A DNA stretch of 35,120 nucleotides, taken from a virus. The DNA lies in IMG/VR virus record IMGVR_UViG_3300047552_000159, positions 1 through 35,120 of that record. One strand, given 5' to 3'. The position numbers were made by a program, and so were the translations under genes. The notes under the pieces were generated by a model that was given only the letters and a program-made list of their open reading frames with translations, was not told where the DNA came from and did no database searches. Within the stretch, counting starts at the first letter, position 1. Every line of letters begins with the position of its first letter. Shown one piece after another: positions 21,766 through 29,742 of this stretch.

Positions 21766-22325
21766 ACATTACTCAATAATACATAGTATGTTGTGCCACC
21801 TATCGTGACAGGAACTTTATGAGTTACAGCATTAGAAGAAGAGACAACAGAACCAGTGATATGTGGATAAATACCGTCATGTTTATGTAGTGTAGTATCG
21901 CCGCCATCAGTCAAATCTGTCCAGTTAGTGCCTGTAAAGTTTGCTGAGTTGCGATCTGCGGCATGATAATGTAGGGTACTGTCATTCCCATCTGTTAAAT
22001 CAGACCAACTTGTACCAGTGAAGTTAGCAGAATCTCTGTCAGAGGCATGATAGTGTAATGTGCTAGAAGTGCCGTCAGTTAAATCACCATGTTGAGTACC
22101 TGTTAAATGATAGTAATCTCCACCTCCACCACCTTGCAGAGTCTGTAGGTCTTGATGGCTTCTATTAACAATTTGGTTTATATTAGAATCTTCTTTTGAA
22201 ACAGAAGACCAGCTAATAGAACCAGTCGGGCTAACAAGATAGGTGCGAACTTGACGGAACCACTCCTGCCAAGCTAGTGAAGTAAGTTCTGAATCATATA
22301 TTGGAGGTGGCGGCAACGTAGCCAT
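21762..22325 (-). CDS. Fibre-like virion protein with His-box (HxH) repeats
   Basis: A 187-aa protein. The N-terminus (MATLPPPPIYDSELTSLAWQ) resembles an attachment segment, followed by a helix and then a poly-Gly stretch (GGGGG, about 65-69). Residues 75-150 contain three copies of a 28-residue repeat with the core DLTDGxxSTLHYHAxDRxSANF. HxH motifs (HYH twice, HKH once) are known from T4 gp37 and similar fibres, where trimers bind iron through histidines. It overlaps both neighbouring genes, and is encoded just after the nozzle gene, which suggests a tail-tip or needle role. The trimer and metal binding are inferred. Confidence 0.65.
   Translation of the reverse strand: MATLPPPPIYDSELTSLAWQEWFRQVRTYLVSPTGSISWSSVSKEDSNINQIVNRSHQDLQTLQGGGGGDYYHLTGTQHGDLTDGTSSTLHYHASDRDSANFTGTSWSDLTDGNDSTLHYHAADRNSANFTGTNWTDLTDGGDTTLHKHDGIYPHITGSVVSSSNAVTHKVPVTIGGTTYYVLLSNV
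21876..22103 (-). repeat. Three 28-codon repeats coding HxH (His-box) motifs
   Basis: Residues 75-102, 103-130 and 131-150 of the fibre-like protein repeat TGTxxxDLTDGxxSTLH, then YHAxDRxSANF. The third copy is shortened and diverges after LHKHD. The DNA also repeats, with scattered silent changes, so the array has had time to diverge. It is a possible site of copy-number change. Confidence 0.85.
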
Positions 22326-23764
22326 TAGTGTGTCCCCTGATCTAAGTCCATTTCGACAGCTTCAATGCGGAATGGTGTGTTTGATTCGTGTATAAATAAG
22401 AATGCCCTACGTCTGAATGAGCCTAAACGCCACAAGACAGCACGATCTGTTAAAGATACTGTTCTTGGACTTGTCCAGCTTTGATAATCATCATCACTGT
22501 ATCTGACAGACATTGTAGAAGCTGTAGTTTGTCTGTCTGCAATAAACTCAATCTTCGACATAAACTTTAACTTAGAAGAGTCATTGTCAAATCGCGAAGT
22601 TTGTATCTGAACAGAGATTGCATTACCATCATCGCGATACAAGCTAGGCTTCATCAGGTAAATATAACCATCAGTTTCATGTAGGAAAGCAGGATTAGAC
22701 TCAATCACAGATCGCCAGCTAAATGGGAACATATCCTGTTCAGCACCAACAGTCCAAGACCATTCATGCCACATACCAACAACAAAGTCATAACAGAGTG
22801 TTCTGCGTTGATAAGGTAGATTTAGAACATAGAAGAAATGACCCCGCTGACGAACAAGATAAGCCCAAGAGTCGATGATATAATCACCTTCCGCGTCCAG
22901 AATCCTGTTGATAGGTTCTGTTGAAATATTTGTAGGCTTGAACCCCTCACATGCTGTGACAAAGTAACCTCCTGTACTAGACTGAGCTACGAAACAAATA
23001 AGTGCCTCTTCCTGAGTAATACTGCCAATACTTGCACAACCAAATTGGAGTGTATATTGAGGAGCTACAGCAAGAGGTGATCCTGTCGCATTACCAGCGT
23101 CATAAAAGAATTCGACAGAGTTAGTATTAAGAGCTACTACCATGTTATTCTGTCTAGCTAATCCAATACAAGGATCAGGGAAAGATTCAGGAACAATAAA
23201 GTTACTAGCATCCCAAGACAGTGGGTCTTCTACAACAGAGTTACAGATATCACCATTAGTTTTTAGCAGGAAGACATAACCATCCATAAAGGTAGGTAAT
23301 GCTACATGCGGCGTAGGGAAATCTGCGTCAGTAATTTCTGTTACAACACCAGTTGTTGAGATTACATAACCCTTTACAGTGTCACAAAGAAATAGGTAGT
23401 CATTAGCACCTGTAGTATCAGTAAAGCCAACAGCACCCGTAGAAGTAGTGAGTGTTTGTTTTTCTGTGGATACTTTTGTAACAATATCTGTTTCCCATAA
23501 TTTAGTACCGATAACAGAATAGACTTTGTTATTCCATACTGTTAATCCGCGACCTTCTCCGCTAGCACTACTAGGTCTTGTCCATTTCTCTAATCCTGCG
23601 CGTTTAACAAGATAAACACGATCAGCACCTGTTACCCGATTGTTGATTACTTCAGGATAACAATTGACAAATCGCTGATCTTTCTCAACAAGAACATCTC
23701 TATTAGTAGGTGATCCAACAAGCGGAACACGTACTGTTTTTTCGGTAACAAGTTTCTTAGCCAT
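22325..23764 (-). CDS. Tail nozzle / DNA stabilisation protein, P22 gp10-like
   Basis: A 479-aa protein, close in length to P22 gp10 (472 aa). These proteins form the tail nozzle that plugs the portal after packaging. The N-terminus has the recognisable KDQRFVNCYPEVIN segment, followed by repeated short beta strands with Gly and aromatic residues (LTVWNNKVYSVIGTKLWETD, GYVFLLKTNGDIC, NNMVVALNTNSVEFF), as expected for the beta-propeller fold. The C-terminal part (LKFMSKIEFIAD, then SVRYSDDDYQSW) matches the end domain. The adaptor gene lies two genes upstream, so adaptor and nozzle are close together as in P22. Confidence 0.85.
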   Translation of the reverse strand: MAKKLVTEKTVRVPLVGSPTNRDVLVEKDQRFVNCYPEVINNRVTGADRVYLVKRAGLEKWTRPSSASGEGRGLTVWNNKVYSVIGTKLWETDIVTKVSTEKQTLTTSTGAVGFTDTTGANDYLFLCDTVKGYVISTTGVVTEITDADFPTPHVALPTFMDGYVFLLKTNGDICNSVVEDPLSWDASNFIVPESFPDPCIGLARQNNMVVALNTNSVEFFYDAGNATGSPLAVAPQYTLQFGCASIGSITQEEALICFVAQSSTGGYFVTACEGFKPTNISTEPINRILDAEGDYIIDSWAYLVRQRGHFFYVLNLPYQRRTLCYDFVVGMWHEWSWTVGAEQDMFPFSWRSVIESNPAFLHETDGYIYLMKPSLYRDDGNAISVQIQTSRFDNDSSKLKFMSKIEFIADRQTTASTMSVRYSDDDYQSWTSPRTVSLTDRAVLWRLGSFRRRAFLFIHESNTPFRIEAVEMDLDQGTH

Positions 23765-23766
23765 AA

Positions 23767-24276
23767 TTAGAATGAAGCCATAGAAGTGCCAGTATCACCT
23801 GTCTGATAAGAATTAGAGTCTTGGTTAAAGTAACGTGCGCCGCGACTATTATTCAAGTTAAAGTTCTTTGTCGGATACAAACCAGCTAGGTTATTTGGGT
23901 TAGTATAAGAACCTGAGGTATATCCAGCAGTAGGACTTGTGTTAGCAGAAGACTGGTTGTTATACATACTCTGCAAACTTGAGTACTGATTCTGCAACTG
24001 GCTAATCTGGTCTTGAAAAGGCTTAAACAAGGCAGATAGATCAAACTGTGATTTCTGCTGTTGTGGTGCAGTATATCCACCCTGTAACTGTGGAGGTTGC
24101 ATATACTGTTGAGTATATTGTTGAGAACCTAAATTGCGATTCTCATTAACACCGTAAGTATCATAATGATAATTAGCCCACTGTTGTGGTGTCATATTTG
24201 ACGTAGCCTGTGCTGCCATTACGTCCGGGTTAGCAGTTAAGTAATTTAATGCTTGGTCTAATGTAGAAAAAGCCAT
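23767..24276 (-). CDS. Gln/Asn-rich virion-associated protein (169 aa)
   Basis: The N-terminus carries LNYLTANPDVMAAQ and then WANYHYDTYGVNENRNL, a pattern (YLxxNPDVxxA, HYxxyGxxExR) that recurs in virion and secreted proteins. The remainder is low-complexity: Gln-, Asn-, Tyr- and Ser-rich (QQYTQQYMQPPQLQGGYTAP), with a short helical coiled coil (PFQDQISQLQNQYSSLQSMY). It lies between the adaptor and nozzle genes. It may be a tail component or an ejection protein; no specific function is supported. Confidence 0.5.
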   Translation of the reverse strand: MAFSTLDQALNYLTANPDVMAAQATSNMTPQQWANYHYDTYGVNENRNLGSQQYTQQYMQPPQLQGGYTAPQQQKSQFDLSALFKPFQDQISQLQNQYSSLQSMYNNQSSANTSPTAGYTSGSYTNPNNLAGLYPTKNFNLNNSRGARYFNQDSNSYQTGDTGTSMASF

Positions 24277-24986
24277 TAGTAAGTTCTCCTGTCAGCTTGG
24301 AAGAAATAAGATGAATCTTCTGTATTAAATGCAAATGCTTCAGCTTGCAGTCGCGCAGCTTTGTTTTCCAAAGATTCGCGATCAGAAGCAGAGATACCAT
24401 ACTCAAAAGCTAGTTCAGCAGCAAGAGAGTACTTTAAAGCCCTGAGCATTTCCTGTGGAACATCTGGGTTATCTGTGCTAGCATCGAAGTCATCAATCGG
24501 GCGTTGATAAAAAATACGGACAACATCACTTGTGTCTGCGCTAGAAGGAGTCGGGAAGAGTGAAAGAACACCATAATCTCTTTGTGGGTTATAATATAGT
24601 TGAATAGGCGCACCAGTTGTAGCTTTGTTGCCTAGGATGTTATATTGCTGTTGTGAAAGAATTGTCATTGGAATATCTACGTTACTTGTTGTATGTCGAT
24701 ACGCCTGATAAATCTTCAGCGGTTTTGCAATATTGATACTTTGGCCTAACCCAAGATTGTAGTCTGTTTGGTTTGCAACAAGAGTAATGTCCTGTGATTT
24801 AATACACCACAGTGGCACCCCTTGATTTTCCCACGCTTTTACTAGATAGTTAAGTGCTTCAGCAGCATCCGAGTATTGTTGAGATGTTGGAGTTTGACCT
24901 TCGCCAACAACACCTAGAATACGCAAAGCGCCATGCACCAATTCATTTCTAGTAACAGTGAAGTTTGAAGAATTGCTTGTAGCCAA
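24276..24986 (-). CDS. Head-tail adaptor, P22 gp4 / T7 gp11-like; TTG start
   Basis: A 236-aa head-to-tail adaptor that would form a ring below the portal. The N-terminal part, VTRNELVHGALRILGVVGEG then AAEALNYLVKAWENQGVPLW, is the typical start of this family: a helix, a Gly turn, and AWENQGxPLW. PRDYGVLSLFPTP-like strand segments and a C-terminal helical part (LKYSLAAELAFEYGIS) follow. The start codon is TTG at 24986 with a strong GGAAGGA six bases upstream; no ATG fits. The adaptor, then nozzle, order is that of P22-like tails. It is longer than P22 gp4 (166 aa). Confidence 0.75.
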   Translation of the reverse strand: MATSNSSNFTVTRNELVHGALRILGVVGEGQTPTSQQYSDAAEALNYLVKAWENQGVPLWCIKSQDITLVANQTDYNLGLGQSINIAKPLKIYQAYRHTTSNVDIPMTILSQQQYNILGNKATTGAPIQLYYNPQRDYGVLSLFPTPSSADTSDVVRIFYQRPIDDFDASTDNPDVPQEMLRALKYSLAAELAFEYGISASDRESLENKAARLQAEAFAFNTEDSSYFFQADRRTY

Positions 24987-25001
24987 GATAAGTCCTTCCT
25001 G

Positions 25002-25409
25002 TTATATTTTTTTAGGGCCAGCGTTGAATGCCTGCCACAATGTCATACATACCCAAGTCATAATGCCAATTAACCCATACTTGACTACTTCGCCTAATAT
25101 CTTGTCCCAAAACTCTTTACGCCTTTTCAGGGTATCCATAACAGCATTATGGTAGTCATGATGACCATGCAAATCTGCGTTAGGGAAAGCGTCATAAAGA
25201 GCTTTAGTCAAGACATCAGTTCCAACAATCTTAGATGCAATCTGTTCATGTCGTTCTACAGAAGAGTCAATATGTTTATCTAGCTTTTCAGACAGAGCAC
25301 CAATCTGTTGCAACATAATTACAATATTGCGATCAGTGCTCCGTCTATCGGCTAAGGCTACTGGACGTTCTTCATTTTCATGTATGAATTTAGCCTCTGG
25401 CGTACTCAT
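25002..25409 (-). CDS. Membrane-anchored hypothetical protein (135 aa)
   Basis: 135 residues: a charged N-terminal region with a coiled-coil helix (IVIMLQQIGALSEKLDKHID), a middle with DLHGHHDYHN, and a single C-terminal membrane segment (VKYGLIGIMTWVCMTLWQAF) ending in a basic tail. This layout recalls small phage membrane proteins of the XhlA type, which help lysis, but the sequence does not decide it. It begins in an ATGA overlap with the small gene at 25406-25582 and lies just before the adaptor gene. An accessory lysis or infection role is possible. Confidence 0.5.
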   Translation of the reverse strand: MSTPEAKFIHENEERPVALADRRSTDRNIVIMLQQIGALSEKLDKHIDSSVERHEQIASKIVGTDVLTKALYDAFPNADLHGHHDYHNAVMDTLKRRKEFWDKILGEVVKYGLIGIMTWVCMTLWQAFNAGPKKI

Positions 25410-25582
25410 TTCTTAGTAACCAATGGAGGTGTAGTCGTTAAATGTACATCTAAATACACTATAGAAATAGGTGTGGAATCTGTCTTTTGAAGTCCTGTTT
25501 TGGTTTCTCTGTTTTGTACTCGTGTTTTTTTGTCTATACCAACACATTCTTGTTTTGTAATATAAAAAGAATCCAATATCAT
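25406..25582 (-). CDS. Small hypothetical protein (58 aa) after the tailspike gene
   Basis: ATG at 25582 with AAGG seven bases upstream, ending at TGA in an ATGA overlap with the next gene (25406-25409). The product starts MILDSFYITKQECVGIDKKT and ends with a Thr-rich beta-like part (SIVYLDVHLTTTPPLVTKK). A longer frame from 25607 in another register exists, but it gives a composition unlike the other proteins and overlaps the tailspike gene. The fit at both ends favours this version. Function unknown. Confidence 0.6.
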   Translation of the reverse strand: MILDSFYITKQECVGIDKKTRVQNRETKTGLQKTDSTPISIVYLDVHLTTTPPLVTKK

Positions 25583-25591
25583 AGAAGCACC

Positions 25592-27277
25592 TTAAATAAT
25601 AAACCAATTAGTGCCATCACTAACAAGGGCTACTGATGCGTAAGCAGCCGCTGAAGACCAAGTAGCTGCCCCATTAATAAGACCACTTCCAGGATTTACA
25701 GTTAGTGTATTTCCACCTCCATCCCGTTTAACGACTGTAACCATACGTCCAGCTAAATGTGAAATATTTGTAAGAGTAACAGACCGATTACCACTAGTTG
25801 TATCTACCATACAGAGGCCAGTTGTAGCGCTTGGTGTTAAATTTGAACTGGTTATCTGAGTAATCAGACTAAATCGCCCACGGAACTCATTGCTATTATC
25901 CGCAACAGATGCAAGACCTGTCTGCCCAAATCTTATTTCCCCATTTGCAGGGTTTAAATCTAACCTATCTGAAGCACCATAGGCTTGTACTGTTCCAATA
26001 GATGAATGTGTTCCGATAGCTACGCCGATAGTATCAAAACCAACGTTTAATGCTGCACGGGTTGTTGGTGCAAACGAAATGTCTGCCATGTCTTGACCAA
26101 AAATACCAATAGGTCTGGCTGTGTGGTGTACAATGGCGTTATCAGACTCGCCAACACCAAGATTTGTGAGTAAAGCAGATCGAGAATTTGCAGAGTTGTA
26201 TGTTGCATTAACTTGTTCAACTCCAACACCTACAATTGGAACTGGTGTAACACTGTTACGTGACCACCTCTCGCGATATTTAAATGACCTGAACCCTTCG
26301 ACATAACAAGCACCGAGGCCAGTTCTATTGACATCATTTAAGTCGTTCATAACACAATCCTCAATAACAGCAGAGGAAAGGGAATTGGAACCACTCCGGC
26401 GTAAATCAATATAATATGTAGCAGGGTTTCCGATACAGTTACCTTCAAAGAAGCAGCCATATAATTCAACTGTCCTTGCATCATCAACTCTAACTGCTGC
26501 ACTTGATCCGAATTGAACAGCAGCCTTTTCAATCACAAGCTCTGCTACAGGATCATTAATGTATACACCATAACTTGCTGCAACATCATACCTACCACCT
26601 ATAATCTGTATCTCACCAACACCACTACCAGCATTAATATGATGTCTGGTTGCGTTATAACTAGCACAGTTTTCAATACAGAATTGCCATGTCTCTTGGA
26701 TACTCCAGCTATCTCGGAAGTTCTTAATCACAACATCATTTGCACCGCAATTACGAATTAACCCGCTTATAACAAAACCGTCTTGGGCAGAAGTATCATT
26801 TTCCAATGTAAAACCTACAAAACGTACATTACTATAATCTACTCCAGTTGGAGGGGATACGTCATCCACCTCAAAACCATTAACACCTGAACCACTAACC
26901 AAGAGACAGGTCGTGCCAGAACCTGAACCATACCACTGGACGCAATTACGAATAAGAATTGGCGCTGTGATCTTATAAATACCTGCGGGAATAAAAACAG
27001 ACGCAGCTACTATATCATTGTTTGCTGTTCCAGCTTTAACAATTTCAGATGCAAATAGCCCAGCGGAATTGAACGCATCTGTGTCATCAGTAATACCATC
27101 CCCTACAGCACCAAAATCTTTAACTGAAACAGTATCTGCAAGTTTGTTGGGTAAAAGTCGTGGGGTTGATCCTGTAATTTCCTGTGTTACATTATTAATA
27201 GCATCATTAATACCGTTTAACCACTCTGAAGAAATCACAGTACCACTTATAAAGGGTGTGTCTACTATTGCTGTCAT
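25592..27277 (-). CDS. Tailspike with pectate-lyase-type beta-helix
   Basis: A 561-aa receptor-binding tailspike. The N-terminus (VDTPFISGTVISSEWLNGIN) is a short attachment region. Then comes SVKDFGAVGDGITDDTDAF (about residues 50-68), the signature start of the pectate_lyase_3 beta-helix fold. The body has many short strands with Asn and Gly turns, as a right-handed beta-helix has (VVIKNFRDSW, FCIENCASYN, EIQIIGGRYD, VELYGCFFEG, AVIEDCVMND). The C-terminal part (VTLTNISHLAGRMVTVVKRD to NWFII) is typical of spike or fibre ends. Such proteins bind and often cut surface polysaccharide; the substrate cannot be read. It lies two small genes upstream of the adaptor gene. Confidence 0.88.
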   Translation of the reverse strand: MTAIVDTPFISGTVISSEWLNGINDAINNVTQEITGSTPRLLPNKLADTVSVKDFGAVGDGITDDTDAFNSAGLFASEIVKAGTANNDIVAASVFIPAGIYKITAPILIRNCVQWYGSGSGTTCLLVSGSGVNGFEVDDVSPPTGVDYSNVRFVGFTLENDTSAQDGFVISGLIRNCGANDVVIKNFRDSWSIQETWQFCIENCASYNATRHHINAGSGVGEIQIIGGRYDVAASYGVYINDPVAELVIEKAAVQFGSSAAVRVDDARTVELYGCFFEGNCIGNPATYYIDLRRSGSNSLSSAVIEDCVMNDLNDVNRTGLGACYVEGFRSFKYRERWSRNSVTPVPIVGVGVEQVNATYNSANSRSALLTNLGVGESDNAIVHHTARPIGIFGQDMADISFAPTTRAALNVGFDTIGVAIGTHSSIGTVQAYGASDRLDLNPANGEIRFGQTGLASVADNSNEFRGRFSLITQITSSNLTPSATTGLCMVDTTSGNRSVTLTNISHLAGRMVTVVKRDGGGNTLTVNPGSGLINGAATWSSAAAYASVALVSDGTNWFII

Positions 27278-27303
27278 TTTAAATCCTTATCAATATGATT
27301 GTA

Positions 27304-27600
27304 TTACCCAAGATAATTAACAGAGGAACAATCCGCTGTTCCAATATCTGCCCGAGATCTTCGAGTAACCTCAGAACACATAGTTGTAATAAAGGCATCT
27401 GTTTGTCTTGGCCTAGAGATTGGGACAGTTATCTTATCAGTAATTGCCTTGACAAAATCCTGTGGTTGTCGTTGTTCAAAGTCATCGCGACAGACAAACA
27501 GACCATCCCATCTCATTCGCATATCTACAGCTTTATGCTTAAACCCACACACATCACAGATAGCATTATTGGAACCGGACTTATAATAATTTTTACTCAT
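27304..27600 (-). CDS. Zinc-binding virion-associated protein (98 aa)
   Basis: The N-terminal half reads CDVCGFKHKAVDMRMRWDGL and then VCRDDFEQRQPQDF, a pattern I know from many phage structural operons. C15/C18 plus the later Cys and His form a likely zinc site. The C-terminal half (SRPRQTDAFITTMCSEVTRR) is less typical. It overlaps the repeat protein upstream by four bases (ATGA) and is followed by the tailspike gene. The family is widespread in virion modules but has no established function. Confidence 0.65.
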   Translation of the reverse strand: MSKNYYKSGSNNAICDVCGFKHKAVDMRMRWDGLFVCRDDFEQRQPQDFVKAITDKITVPISRPRQTDAFITTMCSEVTRRSRADIGTADCSSVNYLG

Positions 27601-28775
27601 AATGTCATCACTACCTTATTATTAAGAGGGAGCACTAAAGCACCTGTGGAAATGTCTAGTTTAATTGTTTTGGTTACAGCCTCAAGAGTACCAACATATT
27701 CTGAACCTGTTGGGCCGTAGCTAATACCAGAAGTAACATTCTCAGGCAAGGGCCAAACAGCATACCCCGTCAAAGCTATATTTACTGGCCTAAAGGAAAG
27801 TAAGATACTGTTTGCATTAACAGCAAGATTTCTAGCTGCCTGCATTTGACCACTGATGCCATCCGCGACATATCCAGTCTGAACATACCCATCTGTTACA
27901 TAGGTGGTCTTTAAGCTGTAAGAGTCTTTGTTTCCTACATACCCAGATTCGACATAACCATCAACATACGTTTGCTCAGGCCAAGTAATGGGTAAGCTAC
28001 GAGTGCATAACAAAGAACTTGGTTGTGTTAGAATATCATAACTACCAACAGAGACTGGTAAAGTTCTTGTTGCTGAAATACCTACATTAGCGAATGTTGT
28101 GCTATAAGTTGTTGTCGTTAAGTTTAACTGTCGGCTACTTTGTAAGGTAACAGGCGAAGTTGTAAGTACAGATGAAAATGGATCAACTACTAACTCAGCA
28201 TTTAACTTTGGAACATAGTCAAGTGCAGCAGGTATAAATGTAATACCAAGAGAGTCAGGAGCAGTCCATAAAGCCCTTGTTGTATTAAACGTAACTGGAC
28301 TTGTTGTAAGTGTAAAGCTACTCAGGACAACAGAGATTTGCCTATCTGACACAAGAGTTGGATTTACAAATGAAACCGCGAAACTTGTTGGGCTAGTAGA
28401 TAACTGACGATCTGTTTGAAATGAGGCTGTACTTGGCGTTATCGCAAAACTTGTTGGTGTTACTTGAGCTAAACTATTCTTTGCTAAACTGATTGACTGT
28501 AAAGATGTTGTATAGCTTGTAGCATCTACTGGTAAAGAACGTCCTCTTGAGAACTGAGCATCTACTGCTGTAATTGTAACAGCAAAAACATCTACAGGAA
28601 GATCGTAAGCACCACCACCAACAGGATCAGCCGAGAAGATTAAGTCATCAAAAACAACTGGAGCAGCGTCATTAGGCTTTGATTTTACAAGGAGATCAAC
28701 TGTACCTAGGCGGCGGCGGCGGCGGCGAGCAAGAAACAAGCCAGATAATGCGGAACCTTTGCCTGATACCGCCAT
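27597..28775 (-). CDS. Virion protein with about ten 22-residue beta repeats
   Basis: A 392-aa protein. The N-terminus carries a run of six Arg (ARRRRRRLG). Residues 59-264 are tandem units of about 22 residues with the pattern L-x(4-8)-S-F/Y-x(2)-T-x(6)-F-x(3)-R (for example LSTSPTSFAVSFVNPTLVSD), which should form a beta-solenoid or a string of small beta modules. Two copies of a second repeat, TYVDGYVESGYV and TYVTDGYVQTGYV, follow (269-303). Repeats of this type are known from phage fibres and surface proteins. It is likely exposed on the virion; exact location unknown. It may assist adsorption. Confidence 0.6.
   Translation of the reverse strand: MAVSGKGSALSGLFLARRRRRRLGTVDLLVKSKPNDAAPVVFDDLIFSADPVGGGAYDLPVDVFAVTITAVDAQFSRGRSLPVDATSYTTSLQSISLAKNSLAQVTPTSFAITPSTASFQTDRQLSTSPTSFAVSFVNPTLVSDRQISVVLSSFTLTTSPVTFNTTRALWTAPDSLGITFIPAALDYVPKLNAELVVDPFSSVLTTSPVTLQSSRQLNLTTTTYSTTFANVGISATRTLPVSVGSYDILTQPSSLLCTRSLPITWPEQTYVDGYVESGYVGNKDSYSLKTTYVTDGYVQTGYVADGISGQMQAARNLAVNANSILLSFRPVNIALTGYAVWPLPENVTSGISYGPTGSEYVGTLEAVTKTIKLDISTGALVLPLNNKVVMTL
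27984..28601 (-). repeat. Tandem repeat of about 22 codons (roughly ten units)
   Basis: Codons 59-264 of the repeat protein. Unit ends are marked by Arg or Lys followed by Leu: GRS-LPV, DRQ-LST, DRQ-ISV, TRA-LWT, SRQ-LNL, TRT-LPV, TRS-LPI. Units vary between about 20 and 26 residues and are diverged at DNA level. A second, shorter repeat pair lies just downstream (27867-27971). Confidence 0.75.
28709..28727 (-). repeat. CGC trinucleotide run coding six Arg
   Basis: Six consecutive CGC codons (GCC-flanked on one side, CTA on the other) in an otherwise AT-rich gene. Such a microsatellite is prone to slippage. It keeps the reading frame if whole triplets are gained or lost, so the Arg run can vary in length. 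Confidence 0.8.
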
Positions 28776-28778
28776 GAT

Positions 28779-29588
28779 TTAGCCTTGTGTGAAAACGACT
28801 TGACCACTTAACTGAGTAGTAGAGGTTGTCTGGGGGATGTAAATCAAGAAAGGGACAGTACCATCATAACAACGTGGCATACCTGATGTTAAAGCATCCA
28901 CAGCATTAGGCAAGCCAGCAGCAGAAAGTTCAAGCGTAGCCAGTACGCGATAAGCAACTAGGTGCATCGTGCCAGAAGTCCATGTGGCAGAGAGTGTTAG
29001 GGTTTGAACAGAGCGAACACCAGTATCACCAGCGGCAAGTCCGATAGGATAGAACGAACCAGCCGCAGATGTAGCTACTGTCGCCACTGTATTCGTTGCC
29101 GTACGACCTGCTGTACCTGCTTGGTTTGTGTAGCTAACTGTGATAGTCGGCGTACCTGTACCAGTTGCACCAGAGATTTCAACACCAAGAATAACCTTGT
29201 CTCCGTTTGTTGTGCCGTTAGCATCTCGGGCTGGCCATGCGTTAGAGTTGATCGTCTGTGCTGCGGTACTGGTAATCGTAAAACCTGAGTTATGCCACAA
29301 GCGGTCACATAGTAGAAGCATCCCAGATTGTGCCGAGGACACTCCAGAGAACCTAGCTAGATGAGTGTTACCACTTGCTGCTGGAATAGCTAACTGTCCT
29401 GCATACGAGGTAAGACCACCAACAGGCCCTGCTAGACCCGGAGTTGGAGCAATTGCAGCACCCGGAACACCCGCTAGATAAAACGGGCTAAAAGGTCTTG
29501 CTGCGACCAGCGTACCAGAAACAGCTTTACTATAATACTCCGGTGGTTTCATTCCTGCAAGAGCACCGTCAAGTGTTGTAATAGCCAT
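28779..29588 (-). CDS. Putative structural protein (269 aa), Thr/Gly/Ala-rich
   Basis: 269 residues starting MAITTLDGALAGMKPPEYYS, with GVPGAAIAPTPGLAGPVGGL and a Thr/Ser/Ala-rich beta part (ITVSYTNQAGTAGRTATNTV). I recall this type from head or virion operons of several phages. No membrane segment or catalytic motif. It begins at a TAATG junction with the 48-aa gene and ends 3 bases before the repeat protein gene, so it belongs to the same transcription unit. The exact role is unknown. Confidence 0.5.
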   Translation of the reverse strand: MAITTLDGALAGMKPPEYYSKAVSGTLVAARPFSPFYLAGVPGAAIAPTPGLAGPVGGLTSYAGQLAIPAASGNTHLARFSGVSSAQSGMLLLCDRLWHNSGFTITSTAAQTINSNAWPARDANGTTNGDKVILGVEISGATGTGTPTITVSYTNQAGTAGRTATNTVATVATSAAGSFYPIGLAAGDTGVRSVQTLTLSATWTSGTMHLVAYRVLATLELSAAGLPNAVDALTSGMPRCYDGTVPFLIYIPQTTSTTQLSGQVVFTQG

Positions 29589-29734
29589 TAGATTTTCTCC
29601 AGATAAATAGGATCAAAATCCCTGTCGCCTGCAATAGTACAAGTACCATCCTCTTTAATAACCTCAACAACATATGTATCAGGAAAGGCAATATCAAAGG
29701 GAGGTAGTACTTTTACAATATCATTAACTTGCAT
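29588..29734 (-). CDS. Small SH3/KOW-like protein (48 aa)
   Basis: ATG at 29734 (complement) gives 48 residues: MQVNDIVKVLPPFDIAFPDT at the start, EDGTCTIAGDRDFDPIYLEK near the end, then TAA overlapping the next ATG by one base. The pattern (strand, Pro-Pro turn, strand, Gly turn, strand) is that of a small SH3-like beta barrel. Such genes accompany structural operons; function unknown. It is too short for many gene finders but reads clearly as protein. Confidence 0.6.
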   Translation of the reverse strand: MQVNDIVKVLPPFDIAFPDTYVVEVIKEDGTCTIAGDRDFDPIYLEKI

Positions 29735-29742
29735 ATTTATAC

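Noticed and set aside
21876-22103. CRISPR-like array
   Set aside because: The repeats are in-frame protein repeats with no unique spacers.
25413-25607. 64-aa frame MVYYLRCFYDIGFF... on the - strand
   Set aside because: It overlaps the tailspike end, has odd composition and no ribosome site; the frame at 25406-25582 fits better at both ends.
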